Source: Skermanella aerolata KACC 11604 (lineage in GTDB: Bacteria > Pseudomonadota > Alphaproteobacteria > Azospirillales > Azospirillaceae). Taken from it: 64,000 nt of DNA. Made by a program: the position numbers and the translations under genes. Where the stretch lies: assembly GCF_000936425.1 (NCBI RefSeq), contig NZ_AVFK01000002.1:248001-312000 (forward strand), written 5' to 3'. The notes beneath the pieces are model-generated. The model did not search any database. It was not told the DNA's origin and was given only the letters and a program-made list of their open reading frames with translations. Below are positions 48,192-57,758 of this stretch, one piece after another. Every line of letters starts with the position of its first letter. Position 1 is the stretch's first letter.

Positions 48192-49505
48192 ATGCGGTTG
48201 TCCGCCTATTTCCTGCCTACCCTCAAGGAAAACCCCAACGAGGCGCAGATCGTCTCGCACCGGCTGATGCTCCGAGCCGGCATGATCCGGCAAACGAGCG
48301 CCGGCATCTATGCTTGGCTGCCGCTGGGTTTCCGCGTCCTGAAGAAGATCGAACAGATCGTCCGGGAAGAGCAGGATGCCGCGGGCGCGCAGGAACTGCT
48401 GATGCCGACCATCCAGCCGGCCGAGCTCTGGAAGGAGAGCGGACGGTACGACGACTACGGCAAGGAGATGCTCCGCATCAAGGACCGGCACGATCGTGAG
48501 ATGCTGTTCGGCCCCACGAATGAGGAGATGATCACCGATATCTTCCGCTCCGCGGTCAAGAGCTACCGTGATCTGCCCCGCAACCTCTATCACATCCAGT
48601 GGAAGTTCCGGGACGAGATCAGGCCCCGTTTCGGAGTGATGCGCGGGCGTGAGTTCCTGATGAAGGACGCCTACTCATTCGACATCGACAGTGCCAGCGC
48701 ACGCCGCTCCTATCAGAAGATGTTCCTGGCGTATCTCCGGACGTTTGCACGCCTCGGCATGAAGGCCATCCCGATGCAGGCCGATACCGGTCCGATCGGC
48801 GGAGATCTCAGCCATGAGTTCATCATCCTAGCGGAAACGGGTGAGAGCGGCGTCTTCTGCGACAAGGAGTGGCTGGACTTGAACGTGCTGGAGAGCGCAC
48901 CGGGGTTTGACGACGATCTCGGCCCGTTCTTCGAGAAATACACCAACATCTACGCCGCGACCGACGAAAAGCACGATCCCGCGACGTCGCCGCTGACGCC
49001 TGAAGAACTGGTCAATGCGCGCGGCATCGAAGTCGGCCACATCTTCTATTTCGGCACCAAATACTCGGCGCCGCTGGGTGCCGTGGTCGCCGGTCCGGGC
49101 GGCGAGCAGATCACCGTCGAGATGGGGTCCTACGGCATCGGCGTGTCGCGGCTGGTTGGCGCGATCATCGAGGCGAGCCATGACGATGCCGGTATCATCT
49201 GGCCGGAGTCGGTGGCGCCCTTCAAGGTCGGCCTGATCAACCTGAAGACCGGCGATGCCGAATGCGACCGGGTCTGCGAAGAGTTGTATCGTGACCTCAA
49301 TGCCGCCGGGGTCGAGGTGCTGTATGACGACCGCAACGAGCGGCCAGGCGCCAAGTTCGCCGACATGGATCTGATCGGGGTTCCCTGGCATCTGACGATC
49401 GGGCCGCGCGGCCTGAAGAACGGCGTGGTCGAATTAAAGCATCGCGCCACGGGTGAACGCGAGGAACTGTCGCGCGAAGCCGCTTTCGCGAAGCTGGCCT
49501 CCTGA
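48192..49505 (+). CDS. proS: Prolyl-tRNA synthetase
   Basis: 437 residues, the short bacterial form without the internal editing insertion, as usual in alphaproteobacteria. Class II motifs are visible: motif 2 in [20 protein letters not shown] and motif 3 in [16 protein letters not shown]. The anticodon-binding domain occupies the last 100 residues. The N-terminus [20 protein letters not shown] sets the start at 48192; in-frame upstream sequence from 48069 is non-homologous. Confidence 0.97.
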   Translation: MRLSAYFLPTLKENPNEAQIVSHRLMLRAGMIRQTSAGIYAWLPLGFRVLKKIEQIVREEQDAAGAQELLMPTIQPAELWKESGRYDDYGKEMLRIKDRHDREMLFGPTNEEMITDIFRSAVKSYRDLPRNLYHIQWKFRDEIRPRFGVMRGREFLMKDAYSFDIDSASARRSYQKMFLAYLRTFARLGMKAIPMQADTGPIGGDLSHEFIILAETGESGVFCDKEWLDLNVLESAPGFDDDLGPFFEKYTNIYAATDEKHDPATSPLTPEELVNARGIEVGHIFYFGTKYSAPLGAVVAGPGGEQITVEMGSYGIGVSRLVGAIIEASHDDAGIIWPESVAPFKVGLINLKTGDAECDRVCEELYRDLNAAGVEVLYDDRNERPGAKFADMDLIGVPWHLTIGPRGLKNGVVELKHRATGEREELSREAAFAKLAS

Positions 49506-49590
49506 TAGCCGGAGCGGCCGGCGGACCTTCGAACTCCGGCGGCCGCCGGCCAGCGGCGATCCACTCCAAGTCCAAAAAGGCCTGACAGGC

Positions 49591-50835
49591 ATGATTTTCG
49601 GCGCTTTCGAACGCATGGTCGCGATGCGCTATCTTCGCGCGCGACGGCAGGAAGGCTTCATTTCGGTGATCGCCGGCTTTTCGCTCCTGGGCATCGGCCT
49701 TGGCGTGGCGACGCTGATCATCGTGATGGCCGTTATGAACGGTTTCCGATCCGAGCTGCTGGGGCGGGTTCTGGGTCTCAACGGCCACATGAACGTTTAC
49801 GCACTTCAGGGACCGCTGACCGACTACGGGGCGATGGCCGATCGGCTGCGGGGCATTCCGGGCGTGACGTCTGTTACGCCTACCGTCGAGGCACAGGCGC
49901 TGGTGACGGTGCGTGGGGTGTCATCGGGCTCTATCGTTCGGGGCATTTCACCCGAGGATTTCAAGGTACGGCCAACCGTGTCCAACCACATCGTTCGTGG
50001 GACTCTGGACGATTTCCGTGACGAGCGCGTCGCGATCGGCATCCGCATGGCTCAAAGGCTCGGGCTTCGGGTGGGAGACGAACTGACGCTGATCAGCCCC
50101 CAAGGCAATCCCAGTGCGTTCGGTACCGTTCCGCGCATGAGGGCCTACAGCATCGCAGCGATATTCGACGTCGGTATGTTCGAGTACGACAATAACTTCA
50201 TCTTCATGCCGCTGCCGGCGGCGCAGGTGTTCTTCCGGGTTCCCGACGCCGTAACGACCCTCGAGCTGATGGTTCAGCAGCCGCGCCTGATTTCCCAATA
50301 CCGGGCACCCGTTCAGGATGTGATAGGCGGCCGGGCCAGACTTGTGGACTGGCAGCAGTCCAACGCCAGCTTCTTCAACGCGCTCTCGGTCGAGCGCAAC
50401 GTCATGTTCCTGATCCTGACGCTGATTATCCTGGTCGCCGCCTTCAACATCATTTCCAGCATGATCATGCTGGTCAAGGACAAGGGCCGCGATATCGCGA
50501 TCCTGCGGACCATGGGCGCCACGCGCGGCATGATCCTGCGCATCTTCTTCCTGGCGGGGGCAAGCATCGGCGTCATCGGCACGGTCTTCGGCCTGGTGCT
50601 GGGCGTCGCGTTCGCCGAGAACATCGAGGCCATCCGACAGATCCTCCAGAACCTGACCGGCACCGAACTCTTTTCGGCGGAAATCTACTTTCTCAGCCAA
50701 TTGCCGGCAGAGATCGACTATGGGGAAGTGAGCCGCGTCGTCCTCATGGCGCTCGGGCTGTCGTTCGGCGCCACCATCTATCCGGCATGGCGGGCTGCCA
50801 AGCTCGATCCGGTCGAGGCATTGCGTTATGAGTGA
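49591..50835 (+). CDS. lolC: Lipoprotein-releasing ABC transporter permease LolC/LolE
   Basis: A 414-residue inner-membrane protein that extracts outer-membrane lipoproteins for LolA. It has the MacB/LolE topology: one N-terminal transmembrane helix (ISVIAGFSLLGIGLGVATLI), a periplasmic domain of about 215 residues, and three C-terminal helices. The Lol-type start MRYLRARRQEGFISVI and RTMGATRGMILRIFFLAGAS are typical. Alphaproteobacteria often have a single LolC/E-type subunit, as here. It overlaps lolD by 8 bases. Confidence 0.94.
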   Translation: MIFGAFERMVAMRYLRARRQEGFISVIAGFSLLGIGLGVATLIIVMAVMNGFRSELLGRVLGLNGHMNVYALQGPLTDYGAMADRLRGIPGVTSVTPTVEAQALVTVRGVSSGSIVRGISPEDFKVRPTVSNHIVRGTLDDFRDERVAIGIRMAQRLGLRVGDELTLISPQGNPSAFGTVPRMRAYSIAAIFDVGMFEYDNNFIFMPLPAAQVFFRVPDAVTTLELMVQQPRLISQYRAPVQDVIGGRARLVDWQQSNASFFNALSVERNVMFLILTLIILVAAFNIISSMIMLVKDKGRDIAILRTMGATRGMILRIFFLAGASIGVIGTVFGLVLGVAFAENIEAIRQILQNLTGTELFSAEIYFLSQLPAEIDYGEVSRVVLMALGLSFGATIYPAWRAAKLDPVEALRYE

Positions 50836-51547
50836 GTCGAGGAGCGATCTTTTGGCCGGTGGAAATCCGGCGGAGCCGATGATCCGGATCGATGGCGTCG
50901 TCAGGACGTTCAGACAGGCCGGGCAGCCGCTTGACGTGCTGCGCGGCGCATCGCTTCAGGTCAAGGGGGGCGAGCTTGTGGCGCTCGTCGGTCCATCGGG
51001 AGCCGGCAAGTCGACGCTGCTGCATATCGCAGGCTTGCTCGAGAAGGCCGATGGCGGCGATATCCGGATCGCCGGCAAGCTGGCCAATGCTCTGTCGGAC
51101 GCGGACCGCACGGCCTTGCGTCGGCAATCCATCGGCTTCGTCTATCAGTTCCACCATCTCCTGCCGGAATTCAGCGCGCTGGAAAACATCGTCCTGCCGC
51201 AGATGATCGCGGGCGTTCCTAAATCAGCGGCACGCAAGCGCGGCATGGAACTGCTGGAAATGGTCGGGCTCGGCGCGCGCGCCAGTCACCGGCCGGCGCG
51301 ATTGTCCGGTGGAGAGCAGCAACGTGTAGCCATCGCCCGGGCGCTTGCCAACCGGCCCAAGCTGCTGATCGCGGATGAGCCGACTGGCAACCTCGACCAC
51401 AAGACGGCGGAGGGTGTCTTTGCCATGTTGGCAGACCTCGTCCGGGTTGGAGATTTCGGGGCTTTGGTTGCGACCCACAATCTCGACCTCGCCGCTCGGA
51501 TGGACCGGGTGCTCGAACTGCGGGACGGTGTGCTGGTCCAGCATTGA
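50828..51547 (+). CDS. lolD: Lipoprotein-releasing ABC transporter ATP-binding protein LolD
   Basis: 239 residues. Walker A is VGPSGAGKSTLLHIAGLL, the Q-loop is IGFVYQFHHLLPEFSALENI, the signature LSGGEQQRVAIARALANRP, and Walker B LLIADEPTGNLDHKTAE. It powers lipoprotein release with the permease encoded just upstream; the two genes overlap and are probably co-translated. Confidence 0.96.
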   Translation: MSESRSDLLAGGNPAEPMIRIDGVVRTFRQAGQPLDVLRGASLQVKGGELVALVGPSGAGKSTLLHIAGLLEKADGGDIRIAGKLANALSDADRTALRRQSIGFVYQFHHLLPEFSALENIVLPQMIAGVPKSAARKRGMELLEMVGLGARASHRPARLSGGEQQRVAIARALANRPKLLIADEPTGNLDHKTAEGVFAMLADLVRVGDFGALVATHNLDLAARMDRVLELRDGVLVQH

Positions 51548-51627
51548 AGGATGGTCTACCTTGTTGTTCGGCCGGAGCGCTTGCAGGGGCCTCCGGATGG
51601 CAGCGAGGAAGGGCAGAAGGGCGCATC

Positions 51628-52485
51628 ATGGACAAGAAGATCATCGACCTCTATGACGAGTACACCCACGCACCCCTGGACCGCCGCGTCTTCATCAGCC
51701 GGTTGACCGCCCTTGCCGGCAGCACGGCCGCGGCGTCGGCATTGCTTCCGCTGCTTGAGAACAACTACGCTCTGGCGGAGGTCGTAGCGCCGGCCGATCC
51801 TCGTCTGGAAACCTCCCGGGTCATCTGGAGCGGGGCGCCAGGCGACATCAAAGGCTACCTGGCTAAACCCAAGGGCGCCGGGAAGCTGCCAGCCGTCATC
51901 GTCATCCACGAGAACCGTGGACTCAACCCACACATCGAAGACATCGTGCGCCGCATTGCGCTGGAGGGCTTCCTGGCCGTCGGGCCTGACCTGCTGAGTC
52001 CTCTGGGGGGAACGCCAGCCGATGAGGATCAGGCGCGTGCGCTGATAGGCCAGTTGGACAACAAGGCGACGGTCGAAAACCTCGTGCGTACGGTCGGCTT
52101 CCTTGAAGGACATGAAGGTTCGACCGGCAAAGTTGGCGCAATAGGTTTCTGCTGGGGCGGCGGCATGGTCGGCTCACTGGCAACGGTGTCGCAGTCGCTC
52201 GACGCGGGCGTCGTCTTCTATGGACGGACGCCGCCGCTTGACGATGTATCCAAGATCCGCGCAAAGCTTCTGCTCAACTATGCCGGCCTGGACGACCGCA
52301 TCAACGAAGGTATTCCGGCTTTCGAAGCAGCGCTGAAGAAGGCCGATGTCCATTACAACATTCATATCTATCAGGGCGCCAATCACGCCTTCAACAACGA
52401 TACCAATCCGGCGCGCTACGATGCCGCAGCGGCGCAACTCGCATGGCGCCGAACGGTCGAGTTCCTGAAGACCAGCCTTGCATGA
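51628..52485 (+). CDS. Dienelactone hydrolase family protein
   Basis: A 285-residue alpha/beta-hydrolase. The DLH triad pattern is present: nucleophile Cys in GAIGFCWGGGMVGSLA, Asp in NYAGLDDRINEGIPAF, and His in YQGANHAFNNDTNPARY. The conserved Glu lies in VIVIHENRGLNPHIEDIVRR. The N-terminal 50 residues resemble a Tat-like or anchor segment (RRVFISRLTALAGSTAAASA), so the protein may be exported. AGAAGGG precedes the ATG at 51628. The natural ester or lactone substrate is unknown. Confidence 0.92.
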   Translation: MDKKIIDLYDEYTHAPLDRRVFISRLTALAGSTAAASALLPLLENNYALAEVVAPADPRLETSRVIWSGAPGDIKGYLAKPKGAGKLPAVIVIHENRGLNPHIEDIVRRIALEGFLAVGPDLLSPLGGTPADEDQARALIGQLDNKATVENLVRTVGFLEGHEGSTGKVGAIGFCWGGGMVGSLATVSQSLDAGVVFYGRTPPLDDVSKIRAKLLLNYAGLDDRINEGIPAFEAALKKADVHYNIHIYQGANHAFNNDTNPARYDAAAAQLAWRRTVEFLKTSLA

Positions 52486-52982
52486 CGATCGATCCGAAGC
52501 TGCATTAGGACAGCACGGCCGATTTAGTACGAGGACAATTGGAGTTGAGTCGGCATGTTCTGGTCCAGCGATTGGGGAACCGATGGTCTGAGGTCTGTTG
52601 CGAACGGCGGTTTGCCACCTCTTCGGATCGATCACAGGCTGATGGTGCCGGGAAAGCGGCTGGGCCTCATCATGGCCCCGAGTCGCGCAGCATAGACGCC
52701 AATTCGAAGGTGTAAATCATTTGGGACCGCTGGCCACCGGGTTTTCGAGAGCGAAAAGGGATAGGAATAGCTGGTAACTCGCCCGGCGATTAGCCGCCTG
52801 ATTCCAGCGGATCGAGGACGAGTTCCGGAGCCAATGCTCGCATCCCGTCATGACGGGTTATGCGTGGATGCATTTCCTGATCACGAGCGCAGGGGCGTCA
52901 AGAAAAACTTGCACATGACGCAGAGGCGCGGTCTTGGCATGTTGGTACCGCTTCCCTGACCGTTGCCTGAGTCCCATCCTCC
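52486..52982. other. 497-bp stretch without a supported gene, upstream of dnaE
   Basis: Short open frames on both strands are interrupted and have no recognisable motif. A 46-codon frame starts at an ATG at 52555 after TTGGAG, but its product is not convincing. The gap separates the dienelactone-hydrolase gene from dnaE. It may hold a dnaE promoter and remnants of a lost gene; no insertion-sequence ends were found. Confidence 0.35.
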
Positions 52983-55900
52983 ATGCCGATCGCCGATTTC
53001 GTCCACCTGCGAGTCCACTCCGCCTATTCGCTCTCCGAGGGGGCGATCAAGATCAAGGAGCTGGTCAAGCTCTGCCAGAAGAAGGAGATGCCGGCGGTAG
53101 CGGTTACCGACACTGGCAATCTGTTTGGCGCACTGGAATTCTCGCTTGCTGCGGCCGACTCCGGTGTTCAGCCGATCCTTGGATGTCAGGTCGGCATCCG
53201 CCGGATGGGGCCGAGTGCCAATGGCGGCGGCAAGCCGGTAGGCAAGGGCTTGAACATGCCTGACCAGCTGACGCTGCTTGTCCAGTCGGAGACTGGTTAC
53301 GTCAACCTGACGAAGCTGGTCAGCAAGGCCTTCATGGAAGGCGATCCGACATCGGCGCCGCAGATCTCCCTGAGCGACCTTGAAGGCTTCACCGAAGGAT
53401 TGATCGCACTCACCGGTGGTCCGTCTGGTTCGGTGGGCAGACTGTTCGCCGAAGGCCAGAAAGCCGTGGCGGAGGAAGTCGCGGGACAGCTTCAGCGGCT
53501 GTTTCCCAACCGGCTCTATGTCGAGCTGATGCGCCACGGGCTTGAGGTCGAGGATCGGATCGAACCTGATCTGGTCGATCTTGCCTATCGCATGGATCTG
53601 CCGCTGGTCGCGACCAACGACTGCTTCTTCGCGACAGAGGACATGTACGAAGCCCATGACGCCCTGCTTTGCATAGCCGAGGGTGCTTATGTCGTAGAAG
53701 CCGAACGTCGGCGCCTGACACCGCAGCACCGATTCAAGTCGGCTGAGGAAATGCGCGCCCTGTTCGCAGACCTACCGGAGGCTGTAGACAACACTCTGGT
53801 CATCGCGCGCCGGTGCAGTTACCTGCTTCGACCGATCAAGCCGATTCTACCCGCCTTTACCGCGGCGGCCGCAGGAGGCCGAACCGAGCCGGAGGAACTT
53901 CGGCACCAAGCTCATATCGGCTTGACCGATCGGCTCGAACATCAGGTGTTCACGCCCGATATGACGCCCGAGCAACGGGCGCAGACCGAAAAGACCTATC
54001 GCGAGCGGCTCGACTTCGAGCTGAACGTGATCGAGAACATGAAGTTTCCCGGCTACTTCCTGATCGTGTCTGACTTCATCAAATGGGCGAAGAAGCACGA
54101 CATTCCCGTCGGGCCAGGGCGCGGTTCAGGCGCCGGATCGGTCGTCGCCTGGTCGCTGACGATCACCGACCTCGATCCTCTACGCTTCGGCTTGCTGTTC
54201 GAGCGGTTCCTCAATCCCGAACGCGTTTCGATGCCCGACTTCGATATCGACTTCTGCCAGGACCGCCGGGACGAGGTGATCCGTTATGTGCAGGATTACT
54301 ACGGCTACGACCGCGTCGCCCAGATCATCACGTTCGGTAAGCTCCAGGCTCGCGCGGTGCTCCGCGACGTCGGACGCGTGCTTCAGATGCCGTATGGGCA
54401 GGTCGACAAGATCTGCAAGCTGGTGCCCAACAACCCGGCCAATCCGGTCACCCTGGGACAGGCGATCGACGGCGAGCCCATGCTTCAGCAGGCGCGGGAC
54501 TCCGACGAGTCGGTCAAGCGGCTGATCGAGATCGCGCTCCGCCTGGAAGGCCTGTTCCGTCACGCATCGACCCATGCCGCCGGCGTCGTGATCGGCGACC
54601 GGCCTCTCGACCAGCTGGTGCCGCTCTATCGCGATCCACGCTCCGACATGCCGGTCACCCAGTTCAATATGAAATACGTCGAACAGGCCGGCTTGGTTAA
54701 GTTCGACTTCCTTGGTCTCAAGACCCTGACCGTGCTGCAACGCGCAGTCGAGCTGATCGTCGAGCGCGGAGAGACCATCGACCTGTCGAACCTGCCGCTG
54801 GACGACTCCAGGACCTATGAGATGATGTCTCGCGGCGAGACGACCGGCGTGTTCCAGCTGGAAAGTTCGGGCATGCGCGACGTCCTGCGACGCCTCAAGC
54901 CGAACCGCTTCGACGACATCATCGCGCTGGTTTCGCTGTATCGCCCCGGTCCGATGGACAACATCCCGACCTACATCGCGGTGAAGAACGGCGAGATAGA
55001 AGCCGACTACATGCATCCCTGGCTCGAGCCGATCCTGAAGGACACCTTCGGGATCATGATCTACCAGGAACAGGTCATGCAGATCGCCCAGGTGCTGTCC
55101 GGCTATTCGCTGGGCGGCGCCGACCTGCTGCGGCGGGCCATGGGCAAGAAGATCCAGGCGGAGATGGACGCCCAGCGCAAGCTGTTCATCGACGGTGCCG
55201 TCGGCAAAGGCGTGGATGGCGATCAGGCCGGCTTGATCTTCGATCAGGTGAACAAGTTTGCCGGCTACGGCTTCAACAAGTCGCACGCTGCCGCTTATGC
55301 CCTGGTCGCCTACCAGACAGCCTACCTGAAGGCCAATTATCCGGTCGAGTTCCTCGCGGCGTCCATGACGCTCGACCTCGGCAATACCGATAAGCTGAAT
55401 ACCTTCAGGCAGGAGCTGGTGCGCTTGAAGATCCGTTTGCTGACGCCCGACATCAACAAGTCCAACGCGGTATTCCGTGTGGAAGCGATGCCGGACGGCG
55501 AGCGCGCGATCCGCTACGCGCTTGCCGCCGTCAAGGGTGTCGGCATGCAGGCCATGGAAGCTCTGGTCAAGCAGCGGGAAGAGACGGGCCGGTACACCGA
55601 CTTGTTCAACCTCGCGCGGCGCCTGGACACCAAGGTCATCAACAAGCGGCAGCTTGAGAACCTGACTTGCGCCGGTGCCTTCGACAGTCTCAACCCGAAC
55701 CGGCGGCAGGTCCATGGCGGTGTCGAAACCCTGATCCGGTACGCTCAGGCCGCCGTCGCCGAGCGCGAGAGCGGCCAGTCTAGTCTGTTCGGCGGCGGTG
55801 CGGGCGTGACGCTGAAGGTGCCCGACCTGCCCAAGGTCGCCGATTGGGACCAACTGGACCGGCTGGCGCATGAATTCGGCGCCATCGGCTTCTATCTCTC

Positions 55901-56477
55901 GGCCCATCCGCTGGACGGCTTCGCCAAGCCGCTGGCGCGATTGCGCGTGGTGAATTCAGCCGATCTGCTGAAGAAGGCCAGTGGCGGCGGTTCCACTCGA
56001 TTCCCGATGGCCGGTGTCGTGATCAACCGGCAGGAGCGCGTGGCGAAGAGCGGTAACCGCTTCGCCTTCGTCAGCCTGTCGGATTCGACCGGCGTCTACG
56101 AGGTCACCCTGTTTTCCGAGCTTCTAGCAACGTCGCGCGACCTGCTCGAGCCGGGCAAGAGCGTCGTCCTGATGGTTGACGTGCAGGTCCAGGGCGAGGA
56201 TATGCGGCTGACCTGCCACCAGGTGAAGCCGCTGGAGGACGAGGTCGCCCTTGCGGCGGAAGGATTGCAGATCGTCCTCAACGAGCCCGCTGCAGCGCCG
56301 CATCTTCGGAATATCCTCGAACAGATCGGACGGGGAAGGGGCAGGATATCGATCCTTGTCGATGTGGGCGGCTTGAGAGAGGCGGAGATCGCGCTGCCCG
56401 GCGCCTATGCGGTTTCGGCGAAGGGCAGGGCGGCGATCAAGGCGATTCCCGGTGTCGCCGATGTACTGGATCTCTGA
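52983..56477 (+). CDS. dnaE: DNA polymerase III subunit alpha
   Basis: 1164 residues, the replicative polymerase catalytic subunit. The PHP domain starts FVHLRVHSAYSLSEGAIKIK. The palm shows the catalytic aspartates in MPDFDIDFCQDRRDEVIRYV near residue 420, preceded by VGPGRGSGAGSVVAWSLTIT. FGYGFNKSHAAAYALVAYQT-like sequence, the tandem helix-hairpin-helix and the OB domain (RVAKSGNRFAFVSLSDSTGV) follow. Length is typical for DnaE1. Confidence 0.97.
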   Translation: MPIADFVHLRVHSAYSLSEGAIKIKELVKLCQKKEMPAVAVTDTGNLFGALEFSLAAADSGVQPILGCQVGIRRMGPSANGGGKPVGKGLNMPDQLTLLVQSETGYVNLTKLVSKAFMEGDPTSAPQISLSDLEGFTEGLIALTGGPSGSVGRLFAEGQKAVAEEVAGQLQRLFPNRLYVELMRHGLEVEDRIEPDLVDLAYRMDLPLVATNDCFFATEDMYEAHDALLCIAEGAYVVEAERRRLTPQHRFKSAEEMRALFADLPEAVDNTLVIARRCSYLLRPIKPILPAFTAAAAGGRTEPEELRHQAHIGLTDRLEHQVFTPDMTPEQRAQTEKTYRERLDFELNVIENMKFPGYFLIVSDFIKWAKKHDIPVGPGRGSGAGSVVAWSLTITDLDPLRFGLLFERFLNPERVSMPDFDIDFCQDRRDEVIRYVQDYYGYDRVAQIITFGKLQARAVLRDVGRVLQMPYGQVDKICKLVPNNPANPVTLGQAIDGEPMLQQARDSDESVKRLIEIALRLEGLFRHASTHAAGVVIGDRPLDQLVPLYRDPRSDMPVTQFNMKYVEQAGLVKFDFLGLKTLTVLQRAVELIVERGETIDLSNLPLDDSRTYEMMSRGETTGVFQLESSGMRDVLRRLKPNRFDDIIALVSLYRPGPMDNIPTYIAVKNGEIEADYMHPWLEPILKDTFGIMIYQEQVMQIAQVLSGYSLGGADLLRRAMGKKIQAEMDAQRKLFIDGAVGKGVDGDQAGLIFDQVNKFAGYGFNKSHAAAYALVAYQTAYLKANYPVEFLAASMTLDLGNTDKLNTFRQELVRLKIRLLTPDINKSNAVFRVEAMPDGERAIRYALAAVKGVGMQAMEALVKQREETGRYTDLFNLARRLDTKVINKRQLENLTCAGAFDSLNPNRRQVHGGVETLIRYAQAAVAERESGQSSLFGGGAGVTLKVPDLPKVADWDQLDRLAHEFGAIGFYLSAHPLDGFAKPLARLRVVNSADLLKKASGGGSTRFPMAGVVINRQERVAKSGNRFAFVSLSDSTGVYEVTLFSELLATSRDLLEPGKSVVLMVDVQVQGEDMRLTCHQVKPLEDEVALAAEGLQIVLNEPAAAPHLRNILEQIGRGRGRISILVDVGGLREAEIALPGAYAVSAKGRAAIKAIPGVADVLDL

Positions 56478-56530
56478 TCAGGCTTAAAAGCCGGGTCATA
56501 AGCCGGACGGACAATAGGATTGCGGCCGCG

Positions 56531-56579
56531 AACGCCGTGCCTGGGCTCGCAACAGCGCCCGGCACGGCGTTTCTATTTG
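56531..56579 (+). terminator. Rho-independent terminator of dnaE
   Basis: Arms 56531-56541 and 56561-56571 pair perfectly over 11 bp, with an inner GGGC/GCCC pairing, followed by TTTCTATTT. It starts 54 bases after the dnaE stop. The next 200 bases up to 56795 are clearly A+T-rich and carry no gene; they likely hold the promoter of the transporter gene. Confidence 0.8.
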
Positions 56580-56795
56580 CGTGCGCCCTGTATAGTGCAG
56601 AAGTGAAGTCAAGCAGCAAGGCTAGATTGTCCTATAAGTGCATTCCCAAGTAAATCCATACTCCAGTATTCCATTGATTTTAATAAAAACTCTTTCTTGA
56701 CAGAATTAGAGCTAAAGCTTATCAATTTACATCGATCGTTCAATCCATTGAACTCATTCGAGATTTGAGTATTTGGTTCAATCCGGAGGTGCGAT

Positions 56796-57701
56796 TTGCT
56801 CGCCCGCGCAATGCTTTGCATGCCTCAGAATAAAACCTCGCACGGATTATGGGCGGCTGTTGCTGCCTTTGCCTTGTTTCCAAGTTTTCATGCAATAGTA
56901 AAGTCACTTAGCTCCCATTATTCCATCTTCCAGCTTATGGCGTACATGTCCTTGGCGGCTTTGCTTCCGGTGGCTTTGATGCTGCTTTACGCAAGGCGCC
57001 AGGGAAGGATCCGGATCGCCCGCCCGGGAATGGTGCTCATGCGCGCGGTGATTTCCGGCTCCATGGCGGTCTGCGTATTCTATGCGCTCAGCAGGCTTCC
57101 GATGTCGACCGCCTATTCGGTGCAGTTTTCCGGTCCTTTGTTCGCCGCCGGCCTGTCGACCGTGGTTCTCGGCGAGAGGGTGGGCTGGAGGCGCTGGATC
57201 GGGATCGCCGTCGGATTCGCAGGCATCCTGATCATCCTGCGTCCAGGCGTCACGGACTTCAATTCGGGTTACCTGGCATCGCTGGCGGTGGCCGTGCTGT
57301 TCGCTTGCAATGCCATGATCCTGCGCACCGTCGGCGGGGGTGAACCGGGCGGCGCGCTGGTGGCTGCCCATGTGATCGGCATCCTTGGTTTCTCGCTGCC
57401 GATGCTTCCATCGGTCTACATCGAGCCGGATTGGCCGGACCTCGGCTGGATGTTCGTCACCGGTCTTCTGATGTCATCCGGCCACTTCTTTCTGGTTCAG
57501 GCCCTGCGCTGGGCTCCGGTGTCGAGCGTTTCCGCCTTCCAGTACACGCAGCTCGTTTGGGGATTGCTGTTCGGCGTCCTCCTCTTCGACGACTTTCCAG
57601 ATGCGATGGCCGTTGGCGGGACAGTTCTGGTGGTCGGCAGCGCGGTCTACGTCGGCATGGCGCAGCCATCATCCAAAACCGACGAGCCCGTCGACATCTG
57701 A
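56796..57701 (+). CDS. EamA/DMT family transporter
   Basis: A 301-residue inner-membrane protein with ten predicted transmembrane helices in two EamA repeats. The first repeat includes SGSMAVCVFYALSRLPMSTA and LFAAGLSTVVLGERVGWRRW, the second FLVQALRWAPVSSVSAFQYT and VWGLLFGVLLFDDFP. The TTG start is supported by GGAGGT 7 bases upstream. DMT exporters carry amino acids, nucleosides or other metabolites; the substrate is not inferable. It may be co-transcribed with the CoA-transferase gene 57 bases downstream. Confidence 0.9.
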   Translation: MLARAMLCMPQNKTSHGLWAAVAAFALFPSFHAIVKSLSSHYSIFQLMAYMSLAALLPVALMLLYARRQGRIRIARPGMVLMRAVISGSMAVCVFYALSRLPMSTAYSVQFSGPLFAAGLSTVVLGERVGWRRWIGIAVGFAGILIILRPGVTDFNSGYLASLAVAVLFACNAMILRTVGGGEPGGALVAAHVIGILGFSLPMLPSVYIEPDWPDLGWMFVTGLLMSSGHFFLVQALRWAPVSSVSAFQYTQLVWGLLFGVLLFDDFPDAMAVGGTVLVVGSAVYVGMAQPSSKTDEPVDI

Positions 57702-57758
57702 GTACACCCAGCGGTGTGCACGACCCCTTCTTCCTCCGTTTCATGATTGGAGAACCAT

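Noticed and set aside
52174-52635. Minus-strand frame overlapping the end of the dienelactone-hydrolase gene
   Set aside because: Half of it is antisense to a gene with an intact catalytic triad, and the rest has no motif.
54180-55907. 575-codon minus-strand frame inside dnaE
   Set aside because: Antisense shadow of dnaE, whose polymerase motifs are intact on the plus strand.
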